From a virus: a stretch of DNA of 64,000 nt. Below, one piece after another: positions 39,530 to 48,285 of this stretch. The notes under the pieces are model-generated. The model did not search any database. It was given only the letters and a program-made list of their open reading frames with translations, and was not told where the DNA came from. Each line of letters opens with the position of its first letter. The first letter of the stretch is position 1. Made by a program: the position numbers and the translations under genes. The DNA is taken from the IMG/VR virus record IMGVR_UViG_3300023174_004605, positions 1 through 64,000 of that record. One strand, 5' to 3'.

Positions 39530-40450
39530 GTGGCAGTACTGAGCACTTGGCTGTACTTGATCTTGACCGGTCCAGGGTTTGAGTTGTATGAAACACATTG
39601 GCTCTATGCTCTAATGATGGTGTTTGGTTCGGCTGTAGCCGGCTTTACTCCCGAAGGCGGCGGCGCTGTGGCGTTCCCTATCTTGAGCTTGTATTTTAAC
39701 ATACCACCAACAGCGGCCAGAGACTTTAGCTTGGCCATACAAAGCATTGGAATGGTATCAGCGGCCATATGGATCCTAACAAGGAAAGCACATGCCCTAA
39801 GAACATTTAGACACATACCGTTTTATGCGGCTGTGAACATGATTGGTTTTGTGCTCATGACTGCTGTAGCAGGAGCCTTTGCTTTCAAAACCATACAGAT
39901 GTTGTTTGTGGGCTTGGCCCTGGCATTTATTGTAGCTTACCTAGTCAGCCGTGGGCGTGGAACGGTAGATGACGTGGAACTTTCTGGAACTAGATTTGTG
40001 ACTTTTGCTGTGTTTTCATTCATAGGTGGCTGTGCCTCTGCCATGTTTGGAACTGGAAGTGACATGTTGATCTACATAGCCTTGACCTGCTACTATGGTA
40101 TGAAAGAAAAGATCAGCACCGACATCAGCATTGTCCTCATGGCAGTGGTCACAGTGTTTGGTATTGCTTATCGTAGTTTGTTTTTAGACGCGGTGCATCC
40201 AGATGTTTATTTGATGTGGTTAGCGGCCGCACCGGTGGTGTTGTTCTTTGCTCCATTTGGTAATATCTTGTTAGGCTGGGCACGCAAAGAAACTATGCTT
40301 TACACCGTGCTGGCCATGAATGCAGTGAACTATTTTTATTTTATAAGTAAAAATATGAATTTGATTGTGCCAACCTTGATTACACTTGTTGTGTTTACAG
40401 CAATGTTTGTTTCAAGTTTTTATGTCAAAAACAAACTAAAACATGATTAA
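39530..40450 (+). CDS. TauE/SafE-family membrane permease
   Basis: A roughly 306-residue protein with about eight hydrophobic helices. GSAVAGFTPEGGGAVAFPIL is the N-terminal TauE/SafE signature, repeated in degenerate form as FIGGCASAMFGTGSDMLIYI, as expected for the internal duplication. The family exports sulfite or organosulfur anions. GTG 39530 is the first standard start but cuts into the first helix and lacks a ribosome site; ATT 39497, right after the upstream stop, would give TKKIIWPIWAV and has GGGGA upstream, so the true start may be there. Confidence 0.85.
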   Translation: MAVLSTWLYLILTGPGFELYETHWLYALMMVFGSAVAGFTPEGGGAVAFPILSLYFNIPPTAARDFSLAIQSIGMVSAAIWILTRKAHALRTFRHIPFYAAVNMIGFVLMTAVAGAFAFKTIQMLFVGLALAFIVAYLVSRGRGTVDDVELSGTRFVTFAVFSFIGGCASAMFGTGSDMLIYIALTCYYGMKEKISTDISIVLMAVVTVFGIAYRSLFLDAVHPDVYLMWLAAAPVVLFFAPFGNILLGWARKETMLYTVLAMNAVNYFYFISKNMNLIVPTLITLVVFTAMFVSSFYVKNKLKHD

Positions 40451-42077
40451 AAAAATTGTGATAGTAGGTGGCGGATTTGCTGGGTGGTATACAGCAGTTT
40501 CGTTGCAATACAACCTTCCAGAATTAGAAATCATTATCGTCGACAGCGAAAAGCATCCTACCATTGGAGTTGGAGAAACTGTGGGCTGGGATGCCCCGCT
40601 CAACTTACAAAGATTATGCGGCTTATCAGACGACCGACTTTTTATGTACGAGACCGGAGCCGTATACAAGTTCGGTGTAAGAGGCATTAACTTTTTTTCT
40701 GATAATTCGATTCACCGATGGGGGAAATTCCTAAACCTCAAAACATCAGCGTTGTGCAATTACTATAACGAATTTGATTATTCTGATTTTGATGAACCTT
40801 GGAATCGATCTCCCAATGACATTGGCACAATGAAAGCATGGTTGATTCGGTATCATGCCATGAAAAATTATGAAGATTTGTGTCTTGACTTAGGAGAATT
40901 AAATCATTTTTTAACCGAACCGGTGGCTCCTTTCAATCGCAACAACAAATACGTTTTGCGATCAGCACCAGGTCATGCATTTGGATATCATATTGACGCA
41001 GAAAAGTCAGGGGTTTTCTTGAAAAAAATAGCCTATCAAAGAAACACTGGTAAACTTAAACACATCACCAGCAGTGTTGTCAATGTTGCACTTGCAGATA
41101 ATGGTTCAATAGAAAAAATACAATTAGAAAACGGAGAAAATATCACCGGCGATTTATTCATTGATGCCTCTGGACTGCAACGAGTGATTGTGAGTCGCAG
41201 CACAAACTACAGTTGGACCGGCAAGGACCATAGATATTCTAATGCAGCATGGGTATGTCCTAGTCGCTACACTGATCCAACCAAAGAATTAATAGGTGCC
41301 ACTGAATTTATCGGCGACACATGGGGATGGCGATTCAAAATTCGATTGTTTCATCGTATAGGCAATGGTTATGTTTTCAATTCCGATCAAGTTGATCCAG
41401 AGAAACCATTGGCCACTATAAACGCCGCAACTAAAACAACACAACTCAAGGAGCCTAAACTTATAAGATGGTCTCCTGGCGAGTATGTGCATCATTGGCA
41501 TAAAAATCTTATTCCCGTAGGTATGGCAGCGAGTTTTATTGATCCTTATGATGCTCCAACTTTTGATGCGCACAGTCGATCACTTGATGATTTGTTAGAT
41601 TTGTTAAAAAATCCAAACAAATATAAAAACCCTGCAGAAGAATACAACAAACGCAGATCTTATACCGCAGAAGAAAGGAATCTACGTTTAGATATAACAT
41701 TCGGTATATCTCAACGTTCCGGTCCATATTGGGATTTACGTCGACAAATAGCACAGGAAAAAAATTGTTTGCGTGAACTAAAAAACATTATTTTAGAAAA
41801 AAGACTAGACCTCGAATCAAGGATGACCTGGCACTGGCATCAACAATATATTAGATCCGCTATGGCGGCCAAAGTAGACATGACCGATTGGGAGTTTCCT
41901 AAAGTGCCCGATAAAGACCTCGACATGCTGACAGCATTTTATAATTTCAATAGGCAACGCAACAAACACATTACACAACAAGAATGGCCAAATTACTCAA
42001 CATGGTTGCAACAAAACCGATTTAATGATCAGACCAACCAACAGGTTTTGCAAAGACTACAACCACAGCTTTGTTAA
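40443..42077 (+). CDS. Tryptophan-halogenase-like flavoprotein
   Basis: A 544-residue protein of the FAD-dependent halogenase family. IVGGGFAGWYTA is the FAD site; PTIGVGETVG the next block; YKFGVRGINF near residue 82 contains the Lys equivalent to PrnA Lys79; WGWRFKIRL resembles the WxWxIP motif with the Ile-Pro altered; GMAASFIDPYDAP is the flavin loop. Chlorination or bromination of an indole-like compound is typical, but the altered motif makes the reaction uncertain. Markedly AT-rich; overlaps the permease by 8 nt. Confidence 0.85.
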   Translation: MIKKIVIVGGGFAGWYTAVSLQYNLPELEIIIVDSEKHPTIGVGETVGWDAPLNLQRLCGLSDDRLFMYETGAVYKFGVRGINFFSDNSIHRWGKFLNLKTSALCNYYNEFDYSDFDEPWNRSPNDIGTMKAWLIRYHAMKNYEDLCLDLGELNHFLTEPVAPFNRNNKYVLRSAPGHAFGYHIDAEKSGVFLKKIAYQRNTGKLKHITSSVVNVALADNGSIEKIQLENGENITGDLFIDASGLQRVIVSRSTNYSWTGKDHRYSNAAWVCPSRYTDPTKELIGATEFIGDTWGWRFKIRLFHRIGNGYVFNSDQVDPEKPLATINAATKTTQLKEPKLIRWSPGEYVHHWHKNLIPVGMAASFIDPYDAPTFDAHSRSLDDLLDLLKNPNKYKNPAEEYNKRRSYTAEERNLRLDITFGISQRSGPYWDLRRQIAQEKNCLRELKNIILEKRLDLESRMTWHWHQQYIRSAMAAKVDMTDWEFPKVPDKDLDMLTAFYNFNRQRNKHITQQEWPNYSTWLQQNRFNDQTNQQVLQRLQPQLC

Positions 42078-42099
42078 TTAATTTTGATTTTAATCAGCA

Positions 42100-42183
42100 C
42101 ATAAATACCTTTCGCAACGCCGGGTTCTTCCGACGTCGGCATTCAAATCGACGCTTGACATTGTGATGTCTTTACTGTATTAT
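42100..42183 (+). promoter_or_regulatory. Double promoter region for the TctC-like gene
   Basis: CATAAATA late-type box (42100-42107), a CCGACGTCGG palindrome (42130-42139) and a sigma70 promoter: TTGACA (42155-42160), 17 nt, TATTAT (42178-42183), with TATAAT at 42181 as a second choice. The 178-bp intergenic gap is the longest in this half. Confidence 0.65.
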
Positions 42184-42196
42184 AATACATAACGCC

Positions 42197-42225
42197 GAGC
42201 CGTAGCAGAGTTCTTCTGCAAGCTC
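42197..42225 (+). promoter_or_regulatory. 5' leader hairpin of the TctC-like mRNA
   Basis: GAGC-cgta-GCAGA-loop-TCTGC-aa-GCTC forms a two-part stem in the leader, upstream of TTAGGAGA and the GTG start. It may stabilise the mRNA or regulate translation. Confidence 0.4.
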
Positions 42226-42254
42226 TTAAAAATTAAAAATTTAGGAGATCTAAC

Positions 42255-43181
42255 GTGATCAAAAAAATAGCCTCTCTGTTGGTTGTTCTGGCTGTTTGCA
42301 CCAGTGCCAGTGCCCGAGAAATAATTACTGTATATTCCCCTTACAGTCCCAGCCATGCTGGAACCACAGCCACTAGAAAAGTGTTTGAAGTGGCCAATGC
42401 CGCTCAAAACAAGTATCAATTTATTTTGGAATTCAAAGCCGGTGCACAAGGTGTATTGGCCTTGAAGGAAATCGAAGACAATCCTGCAAACAAACTGGCC
42501 ATTATCTTTGCGGCCTTTGTTGACAATGTTGAAAAGAAATTGATCAACGAGTCAGATTATGTGCCAGTACATGCACTGGGAGACGCTTGCTGGGCTGTGG
42601 TCAGCCTTGAAGGTGATCCCAGACAGGGAATAGCCAGTCTGGCCAGTGCCCGTGAAATAGTAGTGGGCAGCGTGGGATTTGGCAATGCCACCCATCTTAC
42701 GGCCTTGCAGATTGGATCCAGGTACAACGTACCAGTGCGTTTTGTGCCATTCAAGTCTAACTATGACAGCATGATGGCCATGGTGGGCGGGCACGGGATA
42801 ACCTTTAATTTAGAACGTGTCAGTGTGATTGAACAGTTCCGAGACAAAAATCCCAATCTCAAAATCTTGGCCATGAGTTGTCCTGTGCGCCATCCAGATG
42901 CTCCCGGTATAAAAACTTTAAAAGAACAAGGCATCACAGCTCCTTATGTGTTTAACACCATAGTGGCACACCAACGCATGTCTAGAGAGCGAGCCAAAGA
43001 GCTAGGTGCCATCTTGGATCAAGCCACGCTGACAGTGGGTGTTGACGAACTACGACGACTAAGCGATTTCCGCCCTGCTGTTTTTGACAAGATTTCTGCT
43101 GAAGAATTTACACGTAGCAGAATATCCATGGTCAAGCAGTTGAGACAGCAACATCGCAGTGCCATCGAAGAAAGCCGCTAG
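42255..43181 (+). CDS. Bug/TctC-type periplasmic substrate-binding protein
   Basis: GTG start with AGGAG seven bases upstream. Signal peptide (IKKIASLLVVLAVCTSASA, cut before REIIT). The mature 290 residues have the TctC outline: ITVYSPYSPSHAGTTATR at the N-terminus, FKAGAQGVLAL (ligand loop), IVVGSVGFGNATHLTAL (β strand and helix binding the carboxylate) and ITAPYVFNTIVAH. The family is hugely expanded in Burkholderiales, so host capture is likely. No TctA/TctB membrane subunits are nearby. Confidence 0.85.
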   Translation: MIKKIASLLVVLAVCTSASAREIITVYSPYSPSHAGTTATRKVFEVANAAQNKYQFILEFKAGAQGVLALKEIEDNPANKLAIIFAAFVDNVEKKLINESDYVPVHALGDACWAVVSLEGDPRQGIASLASAREIVVGSVGFGNATHLTALQIGSRYNVPVRFVPFKSNYDSMMAMVGGHGITFNLERVSVIEQFRDKNPNLKILAMSCPVRHPDAPGIKTLKEQGITAPYVFNTIVAHQRMSRERAKELGAILDQATLTVGVDELRRLSDFRPAVFDKISAEEFTRSRISMVKQLRQQHRSAIEESR

Positions 43182-44335
43182 TGAGCCAATATCTCTATCA
43201 CAACAAAGGTATCTACACCTGTAATGGTCGACATTTCCACAACAAGATAGATGCCATATTTGAAGCCAACACGTCCGGACGTCACGTGGAATGGGATTAT
43301 CATCATGCAATTTTTGATCAGCATCAATGGCATGTAGATCCACCAGTAGAGCTGGAAGAATTGTACAAACAACGTGCCCTTCAATTGAGAGAGGCCTATG
43401 ATCACTTGGTGCTGTTCTACAGCGGTGGCGTGGATTCCTGGTACATTCTCAAAATGTTTATCAAGTACAACATTCGCTTGGATGAAATCTACATGTACGG
43501 ACCTTTCAAGGCCGAGGAAAAAATGTATGATCAACTGGGATTGGATCGCAGTCCAGGGTACTACACCAGAGAAATCCGACAAAGTTTGCCACTGTTAAAA
43601 AAACTAGTGGCCGAGTACCAAATCAAAATCAATGTTTTTGATTGGACCGAACACATAATCAAAGCAGCCGATGATCGCGACTGGTTTTACACGGCCGGAG
43701 TGCGGTTTGATCCCACCTGCATGGTTCGCTCAAAATTCCATAAAATTTTTAGAGAACACAGTGAGCTTAGACACCGAGGTAAAAAAGTTGGATTTGTGTA
43801 TGGTATCGACAAGCCCAGATTGATCAGAGATGACAACGCCATCTACTTTGCATTTTTAGATGTAATCTTTACTACCAGTGTTTTGCCAACCAATGACATC
43901 CAGGGTGAGTTTTATGAAAATGATGAGTTTTTTTATTGGACTCCAAACATGCCCGAACTGTCAATCAAAATGAGTCACGAAGTCGTCAAGTATTTGACCT
44001 CGATCAATCAAATCAATTTGATCAAACACGTAAAAAATATCGCAGCCTTTCATGATGAGTCCTACTACCGCCAGGTCAATCGTGCAATTTATCCACTCTG
44101 GGATCACAATATCTGGCAGGTCAAAAAACCAACCAGTGCCATTTACAATGAACAGAGCAAATGGTTTTTAGACAGTGATCTTGAAGCCAAACTCAAATGG
44201 GAATCCAGTATCTATGAACTAGAAAGACTGTGCGGCAAACAATGGTTCAATGAAAATTCTGTCAGAAATGGGCTTAAAGGTCATCTCAGTCCAATGTATA
44301 AAATCGCTAATTATCAGGAGAAAATAATATCATGA
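43181..44335 (+). CDS. PP-loop ATP-pyrophosphatase (asparagine-synthase-like)
   Basis: GTG start sharing the G of the upstream TAG stop. LVLFYSGGVDSWYIL near residue 75 is a PP-loop (SGGxDS), the mark of enzymes that adenylate carboxyl or carbonyl groups for amide or C-N/C-S bond formation. An asparagine-synthetase glutaminase domain is absent; the first 65 residues are a short beta domain. The reaction is unknown; the neighbours (halogenase, oxygenase) suggest small-molecule or peptide tailoring. Confidence 0.75.
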   Translation: MSQYLYHNKGIYTCNGRHFHNKIDAIFEANTSGRHVEWDYHHAIFDQHQWHVDPPVELEELYKQRALQLREAYDHLVLFYSGGVDSWYILKMFIKYNIRLDEIYMYGPFKAEEKMYDQLGLDRSPGYYTREIRQSLPLLKKLVAEYQIKINVFDWTEHIIKAADDRDWFYTAGVRFDPTCMVRSKFHKIFREHSELRHRGKKVGFVYGIDKPRLIRDDNAIYFAFLDVIFTTSVLPTNDIQGEFYENDEFFYWTPNMPELSIKMSHEVVKYLTSINQINLIKHVKNIAAFHDESYYRQVNRAIYPLWDHNIWQVKKPTSAIYNEQSKWFLDSDLEAKLKWESSIYELERLCGKQWFNENSVRNGLKGHLSPMYKIANYQEKIIS

Positions 44336-45108
44336 GCAAGACAATCAAACAAGGCAGTTACAAATTAACAGTGTATGACAACGAAATAGATCCTGCGTTG
44401 CAATCTCTAGTATCTAATTTTTTAATGGACAGTGAATATTGTGTGAATTTTTACGATCACAGCCACAGCCTTTGGTATCCTAGAGAAGATAAATTAGTAA
44501 CTCCAAGGCACTTTCCCAGCCAACCCAGATTACCAATAGCCTGGGATGAGGAAAGTCTGTCTCACCGGGCACCAGTGATCAATGAATTGTGGACCACGAT
44601 CAACAATTTGCTGGACAATCAATTTGAAATACAAGGAGTTCCCGAAGGAATGCCTCGTTATATGACTGGAATTAGCCCTGTGGCTGGTTTAGATAAACCC
44701 AACGGCAACCCCGGCACTCCTGGCATAGGCTGGAGAGTTTATGGCAGTGGCAACGAGCGTGAACTTCAACAAGCAAGAACCAAAAGCATACATAGAGACA
44801 GTCCGTTGTTGGATCAAGAACAATACTTCAATTTGGTTTATTTTGCCAATCCAGAATGGCATCCGCAATTTTACGGAGAAACATTATTTCACAGTGATCA
44901 TGCAGACACCGGCGACTATACCGGCAAATTTGAGAACGATCAGGCCCGAAATTTTCCTATCGGCGATGTAGAAAACGTAGTGGCTCCAAGACCGGGGAGA
45001 TTTATGTTGTTTGATGCCAGATACATGCATCAAGTCAAACCCAGTGCGCATTATGCCATGCCCATCATGGGTGTGGTATTTAGATTACGGTTAAAAACAG
45101 CTGGTTGA
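44332..45108 (+). CDS. 2OG-Fe(II) oxygenase-like protein
   Basis: 258 residues; overlaps the PP-loop gene by four bases and has AGGAGA upstream. IHRDSPLL gives the H-x-D pair, YMHQVKPS the distal His, and MGVVFRLRL the Arg strand of prolyl-4-hydroxylase-type dioxygenases; FNLVYFANPEWHPQFYGETLFH matches the central strands. It probably hydroxylates a protein or small molecule, with 2-oxoglutarate and O2. Confidence 0.75.
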   Translation: MSKTIKQGSYKLTVYDNEIDPALQSLVSNFLMDSEYCVNFYDHSHSLWYPREDKLVTPRHFPSQPRLPIAWDEESLSHRAPVINELWTTINNLLDNQFEIQGVPEGMPRYMTGISPVAGLDKPNGNPGTPGIGWRVYGSGNERELQQARTKSIHRDSPLLDQEQYFNLVYFANPEWHPQFYGETLFHSDHADTGDYTGKFENDQARNFPIGDVENVVAPRPGRFMLFDARYMHQVKPSAHYAMPIMGVVFRLRLKTAG

Positions 45109-45133
45109 CCATTAATTCATCATGTTGTAAAAT
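45105..45133 (+). promoter_or_regulatory. Sigma70-type promoter for the MoxR gene
   Basis: TTGACC (45105-45110), 17 nt, TAAAAT (45128-45133). The -35 region (GGTTGACCATTAA) nearly repeats that of the VWA gene at 48604 (GGTTGACCAATAA). Confidence 0.7.
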
Positions 45134-45176
45134 GTAGTTTAGTAGTTATTTTTAATCATAATTCAAGGACACAGCC

Positions 45177-46262
45177 ATGTCAGATACAAGAACAGTAACC
45201 TCGGTGCAGGCCCGCAAGAGCTTGCTCAAAGCATTTGCAAAAAAACGCCCGTTATTTCTCTGGGGTCCTCCTGGTATCGGCAAAAGTGAATTGGTAGCAG
45301 ATATTGCCCAAGAACTTGGTGGCCACATGATCGACCTCCGACTTGGTCAGATGGAGCCCACCGACATTCGTGGTATTCCGTTCTACAACAAAGATTCAGG
45401 CAAAATGGACTGGGCCGAACCAGTTGATCTGCCAACTGCGGAATTCGCCAAGCAGTATCCCATCGTGGTCTTGTTCTTGGACGAGATGAACTCGGCAGCT
45501 CCGTCGGTGCAGGCCGCGGCCTATCAGTTGATCCTGAATCGCAGAGTAGGCAAATACTTCTTGCCCGACAACGTGGTCTTGGTTGCCGCCGGTAATCGCG
45601 AGTCAGACAAAGGTGTGACCTATCGCATGCCCACGCCCTTGGCCAATCGTTTCATACACCAAGAAATGCGTGTGGACTTTGCCAGCTACCAAGAATGGGC
45701 AGTCAACAACAACATCCACAAGGACGTGGTTGGTTATTTGAGTTTTGCCAAGCAAGATCTCTATGACTTTGATCCTAAATCAGCGAGCCGTGCCTTTGCT
45801 ACACCTCGTTCATGGACATTCGTCAGCCAGATTCTTGAAGATGAAGACGGCGATGATGACACCATCATGAACTTGATTGCAGGTACTGTGGGCGAAGGTC
45901 TTGCTGTGAAATTCATGGCTCACCGCAAGATTGCTGGTCGCATGCCCCGGCCCGAAGATATTTTAAGTGGCAAGGTCAAGGACCTGGATGTCAAAGAAGT
46001 GTCGGCCATGTATTCATTGGTCATTGGCATGTGCTACGAACTCAAGGCGGCCATTGAGAAGAAGGTGCCGGACAAACAGTTCCATGAAATGGCTGATCAT
46101 TTCTTCAAATACATGATGCAGAATTTTGAAACTGAGCTTGTGGTCATGGGTGCTCGTATTGCACTTACTACCTACAACTTACCGTTCCAGCCTACCAAGC
46201 TCAAGAACTTTGATGAGTTCCACAACCGCTACGGCAAGTATATCTTGCAAGCTTCGGCCTAG
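45177..46262 (+). CDS. MoxR-type AAA+ ATPase
   Basis: 361 residues. Walker A GPPGIGKS (about 31-38), Walker B VVLFLDEMN (about 97-105), sensor 1 VAAGN and the MoxR-type RMPTPLANRF arginine region. MoxR ATPases remodel protein complexes together with a VWA-domain partner, which lies 2.4 kb downstream under a similar promoter. RBS AAGGA. The function in the phage may be metal insertion, assembly or host-protein remodelling. Confidence 0.9.
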   Translation: MSDTRTVTSVQARKSLLKAFAKKRPLFLWGPPGIGKSELVADIAQELGGHMIDLRLGQMEPTDIRGIPFYNKDSGKMDWAEPVDLPTAEFAKQYPIVVLFLDEMNSAAPSVQAAAYQLILNRRVGKYFLPDNVVLVAAGNRESDKGVTYRMPTPLANRFIHQEMRVDFASYQEWAVNNNIHKDVVGYLSFAKQDLYDFDPKSASRAFATPRSWTFVSQILEDEDGDDDTIMNLIAGTVGEGLAVKFMAHRKIAGRMPRPEDILSGKVKDLDVKEVSAMYSLVIGMCYELKAAIEKKVPDKQFHEMADHFFKYMMQNFETELVVMGARIALTTYNLPFQPTKLKNFDEFHNRYGKYILQASA

Positions 46263-46272
46263 AAATAGGCCC

Positions 46273-46315
46273 GGAAGGCTGTGGTCATCACAGGCTGTGT
46301 CCATCACAGCCTTCC
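46273..46315 (+). other. Strong nested inverted repeat after moxR
   Basis: GGAAGGCTGTG (46273-46283) pairs with CACAGCCTTCC (46305-46315); inside lie CTGTG-gtcat-CACAG and GCTGTG-tccat-CACAGC as alternatives. No T-tract follows, so it is more probably an RNA-stability or processing element than a simple terminator. Confidence 0.6.
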
Positions 46316-46332
46316 ACCTTTATTGAGATAAT

Positions 46333-46677
46333 ATGAACTATACTGTTACCCGACTGGATCGTAGATACGCTTACTGGGAAGAATTTAACTACATGATTGA
46401 GTTTCATAAAAATCGTGAGTGGGGCATGGGCACAGGTGTGCTAGACTTTGACCGTGCTAGAAAATGGTTCAATGAGACCTATGGGTGGAGCCAGGAAGTG
46501 GACACCCGCAGAGAAATGGTTGCCAGCAAGGTGCGTATGAACATAGACATACACGATTTCAGTTACCTCAACACTGACTGGGCCTGGAGTTGTAGATATC
46601 AAGAATACAGGATCTATGTCAGCGATTCAGCCCTGACCATGTTTGAACTCCGTTGGAGACAGCATGCGCCTGCCTGA
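46333..46677 (+). CDS. φRW-tail small protein 1 (114 aa)
   Basis: First of the small genes between moxR and the VWA gene. The N-terminus is aromatic (YAYWEEFNYMIEFHKNREWG); its helix 'FDRARKWFNETYGW' is reminiscent of a recognition helix. It ends IYVSDSALTMFELRWR, the shared tail of the group (strand, acidic turn, helix, φ-x-φ-R/K-W). Function is unknown. Confidence 0.6.
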   Translation: MNYTVTRLDRRYAYWEEFNYMIEFHKNREWGMGTGVLDFDRARKWFNETYGWSQEVDTRREMVASKVRMNIDIHDFSYLNTDWAWSCRYQEYRIYVSDSALTMFELRWRQHAPA

Positions 46678-46882
46678 TCCAGAATGGCCCTACATCTGTT
46701 ACACCAGCCATGACTGGCAGGAAGTGTGTGACTGGTGTGACAAGACCATTGGTGTATTTGATCAGGATTGGTATAAACTGGGTGAGGACATCGCGGCACA
46801 GAGCATCAATCCTGACTACAAGAGCACCTACATGTTCCGTGACGAGCGACATGCTGTGCTGTTCCGGTTGAGGTGGGAATGA
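46664..46882 (+). CDS. φRW-tail small protein 2 (72 aa)
   Basis: ATG 46664 overlaps copy 1 by 14 nt. W/C/D-rich start (PDPEWPYICYTSHDWQEVCDW), tail YMFRDERHAVLFRLRWE. Only the tail is common to the group; the front half differs from copy to copy. Confidence 0.6.
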   Translation: MRLPDPEWPYICYTSHDWQEVCDWCDKTIGVFDQDWYKLGEDIAAQSINPDYKSTYMFRDERHAVLFRLRWE

Positions 46883-47049
46883 GAGTGGCCAGTGTGATGG
46901 CGCCAGGAAACATCCGGTATGTGGGCTGGTTGCCATGTATCAAGTGGTGTGATCAACACTGTGAAGGCGCCTGGCGCTTTGTCAGCGAAGGTGTGTTTGA
47001 GTTTGCTTTGGATTCGGACTACACCATGTTTATGTTGAAGTGGGCATGA
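46879..47049 (+). CDS. φRW-tail small protein 3 (56 aa)
   Basis: ATGA overlap with copy 2. Short member with IRYVGWLPCIKWCDQHCEGAW in front, which resembles the W-C-D-x motif of copy 2, and tail FALDSDYTMFMLKWA. Confidence 0.55.
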   Translation: MRVASVMAPGNIRYVGWLPCIKWCDQHCEGAWRFVSEGVFEFALDSDYTMFMLKWA

Positions 47050-47258
47050 TCAGGATCTTGGTTCAAAACGCACAACAGGCTTTAGAGCTCAAGGAGCAGA
47101 TCTTGACAGCTGGATTACGACTCAATGAAGATTTTACCTGGGAATATAGACCAGATCCTTACGATGGGTGGGATGACAGCTCACATGCACATCCTGAAGT
47201 CAGATTTATATTCCGTGACCCTGCTCAAGAAACTTTTTTCCGCATGCGGTTTGAATGA
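47046..47258 (+). CDS. φRW-tail small protein 4 (70 aa)
   Basis: ATGA overlap with copy 3. Helical start (IRILVQNAQQALELKEQIL), acidic middle (YDGWDDSSHAH), tail FIFRDPAQETFFRMRFE. Confidence 0.6.
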   Translation: MIRILVQNAQQALELKEQILTAGLRLNEDFTWEYRPDPYDGWDDSSHAHPEVRFIFRDPAQETFFRMRFE

Positions 47259-47485
47259 CTCAGTTAGAAACATGGCCGCCACCTGACTGGACAGAAGTTG
47301 TGATTTCCTGGGATACCATGTTAAACAACGCTGACCGAAGCCCCAACACTATAACCAAGTGGTGCGATCATTATCCTGGTCATGGTCGTTGGCACTTGCA
47401 TGGCTGGAAGAAAACTGAAGGATTTGCGTTTCGTTTTGAAGATGCCCGAGACGCTACTACATTTAAATTGGTCTGGGATCGATGA
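47255..47485 (+). CDS. φRW-tail small protein 5 (76 aa)
   Basis: ATGA overlap. W-rich (PPPDWTEVVISWD, KWCDHYPGHGRWHLHGW), with the tail FRFEDARDATTFKLVWD followed by Arg. Confidence 0.6.
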   Translation: MTQLETWPPPDWTEVVISWDTMLNNADRSPNTITKWCDHYPGHGRWHLHGWKKTEGFAFRFEDARDATTFKLVWDR

Positions 47486-47763
47486 ACTACTACTACGAAC
47501 TTGATGAACGCACACAAAAGGCCAACTTGGAACAGTGGCACCTGTGGTGCATGCCCAACTGCTCGCCGGCAGAAGGTGGCAGGATGTGTTTCAAGACCCA
47601 CGATGACTTCATGTCCAACAGCCGTAGAGTTTGGTTGGAAAATGCCAATGGGGTTTACTTGGTCAAACCGCACTGGGGTATATACAGGGGTCGTGTGGAT
47701 GATCGTGAGTTTATCATGATCAAACTGCGTGCCCGGACTATCAAATGGTGGGAAGATGAGTAA
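47482..47763 (+). CDS. φRW-tail small protein 6 (93 aa)
   Basis: ATGA overlap. Contains LEQWHLWCMPNC and, near the end, RGRVDDREFIMIKLRA, the tail in degenerate form, extended by TIKWWEDE. Confidence 0.55.
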   Translation: MNYYYELDERTQKANLEQWHLWCMPNCSPAEGGRMCFKTHDDFMSNSRRVWLENANGVYLVKPHWGIYRGRVDDREFIMIKLRARTIKWWEDE

Positions 47764-48079
47764 AGACGATATTCGAACTCGTGTGTATGAATTTGGCCAA
47801 CGCTTGGTGGACAAGGCCAAGGATGAATACTACGCCACACCCGAAGCCAGGATTGATACCATATTGGGTGAAAATCAAGATATCTACCGACGTCTAATGA
47901 AAGTCAAACAGGAATGGGATCAGCGTTGGAAGTCTGGTGTTCATGACATGAGTTTTCCGGGATACCTGCGTGAAGTTTATGGCATAGAAATGACCATACA
48001 GCCCGAAGGTGTGGATTTACGCTATAAAATATTGGATGAACAGAGGCACACCTTGTTCTTGTTGAAGTTTGGCACATGA
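47756..48079 (+). CDS. φRW-tail small protein 7 (107 aa)
   Basis: ATG 47756 overlaps copy 6 by 8 nt. The front is helical (RVYEFGQRLVDKAKDEYY…DIYRRLMKVKQEWDQRW); tail YKILDEQRHTLFLLKFG. Confidence 0.6.
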   Translation: MSKDDIRTRVYEFGQRLVDKAKDEYYATPEARIDTILGENQDIYRRLMKVKQEWDQRWKSGVHDMSFPGYLREVYGIEMTIQPEGVDLRYKILDEQRHTLFLLKFGT

Positions 48080-48285
48080 TCAACTGGGCCTACATTGTCG
48101 CTAGATTGGTTGGTGCTATTGGATCATGGATCGAAGCCAGCAACTTGCGAAACCGTTGCTTCAAGATGGCCGAGGAAGCCGAAATCATGATGACAGCATT
48201 GGAAGATATAGAACGCATGAGTCAAGAACCTCGGATTAAACAGTATGCTCGCAGGGCCATTGACACCGTGAAGGGCTTGCCATGA
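48076..48285 (+). CDS. Small helical protein within the array (69 aa)
   Basis: ATGA overlap on both sides, yet without the shared tail. An N-terminal amphipathic or membrane-associated helix (WAYIVARLVGAIGSWIEA) followed by long helices. Not recognised; possibly a membrane-peripheral partner of the others. Confidence 0.5.
   Translation: MINWAYIVARLVGAIGSWIEASNLRNRCFKMAEEAEIMMTALEDIERMSQEPRIKQYARRAIDTVKGLP

Noticed and set aside
46273-46315. Rho-independent terminator after moxR
   Set aside because: The stem is strong but there is no T-tract; listed only as an inverted repeat.
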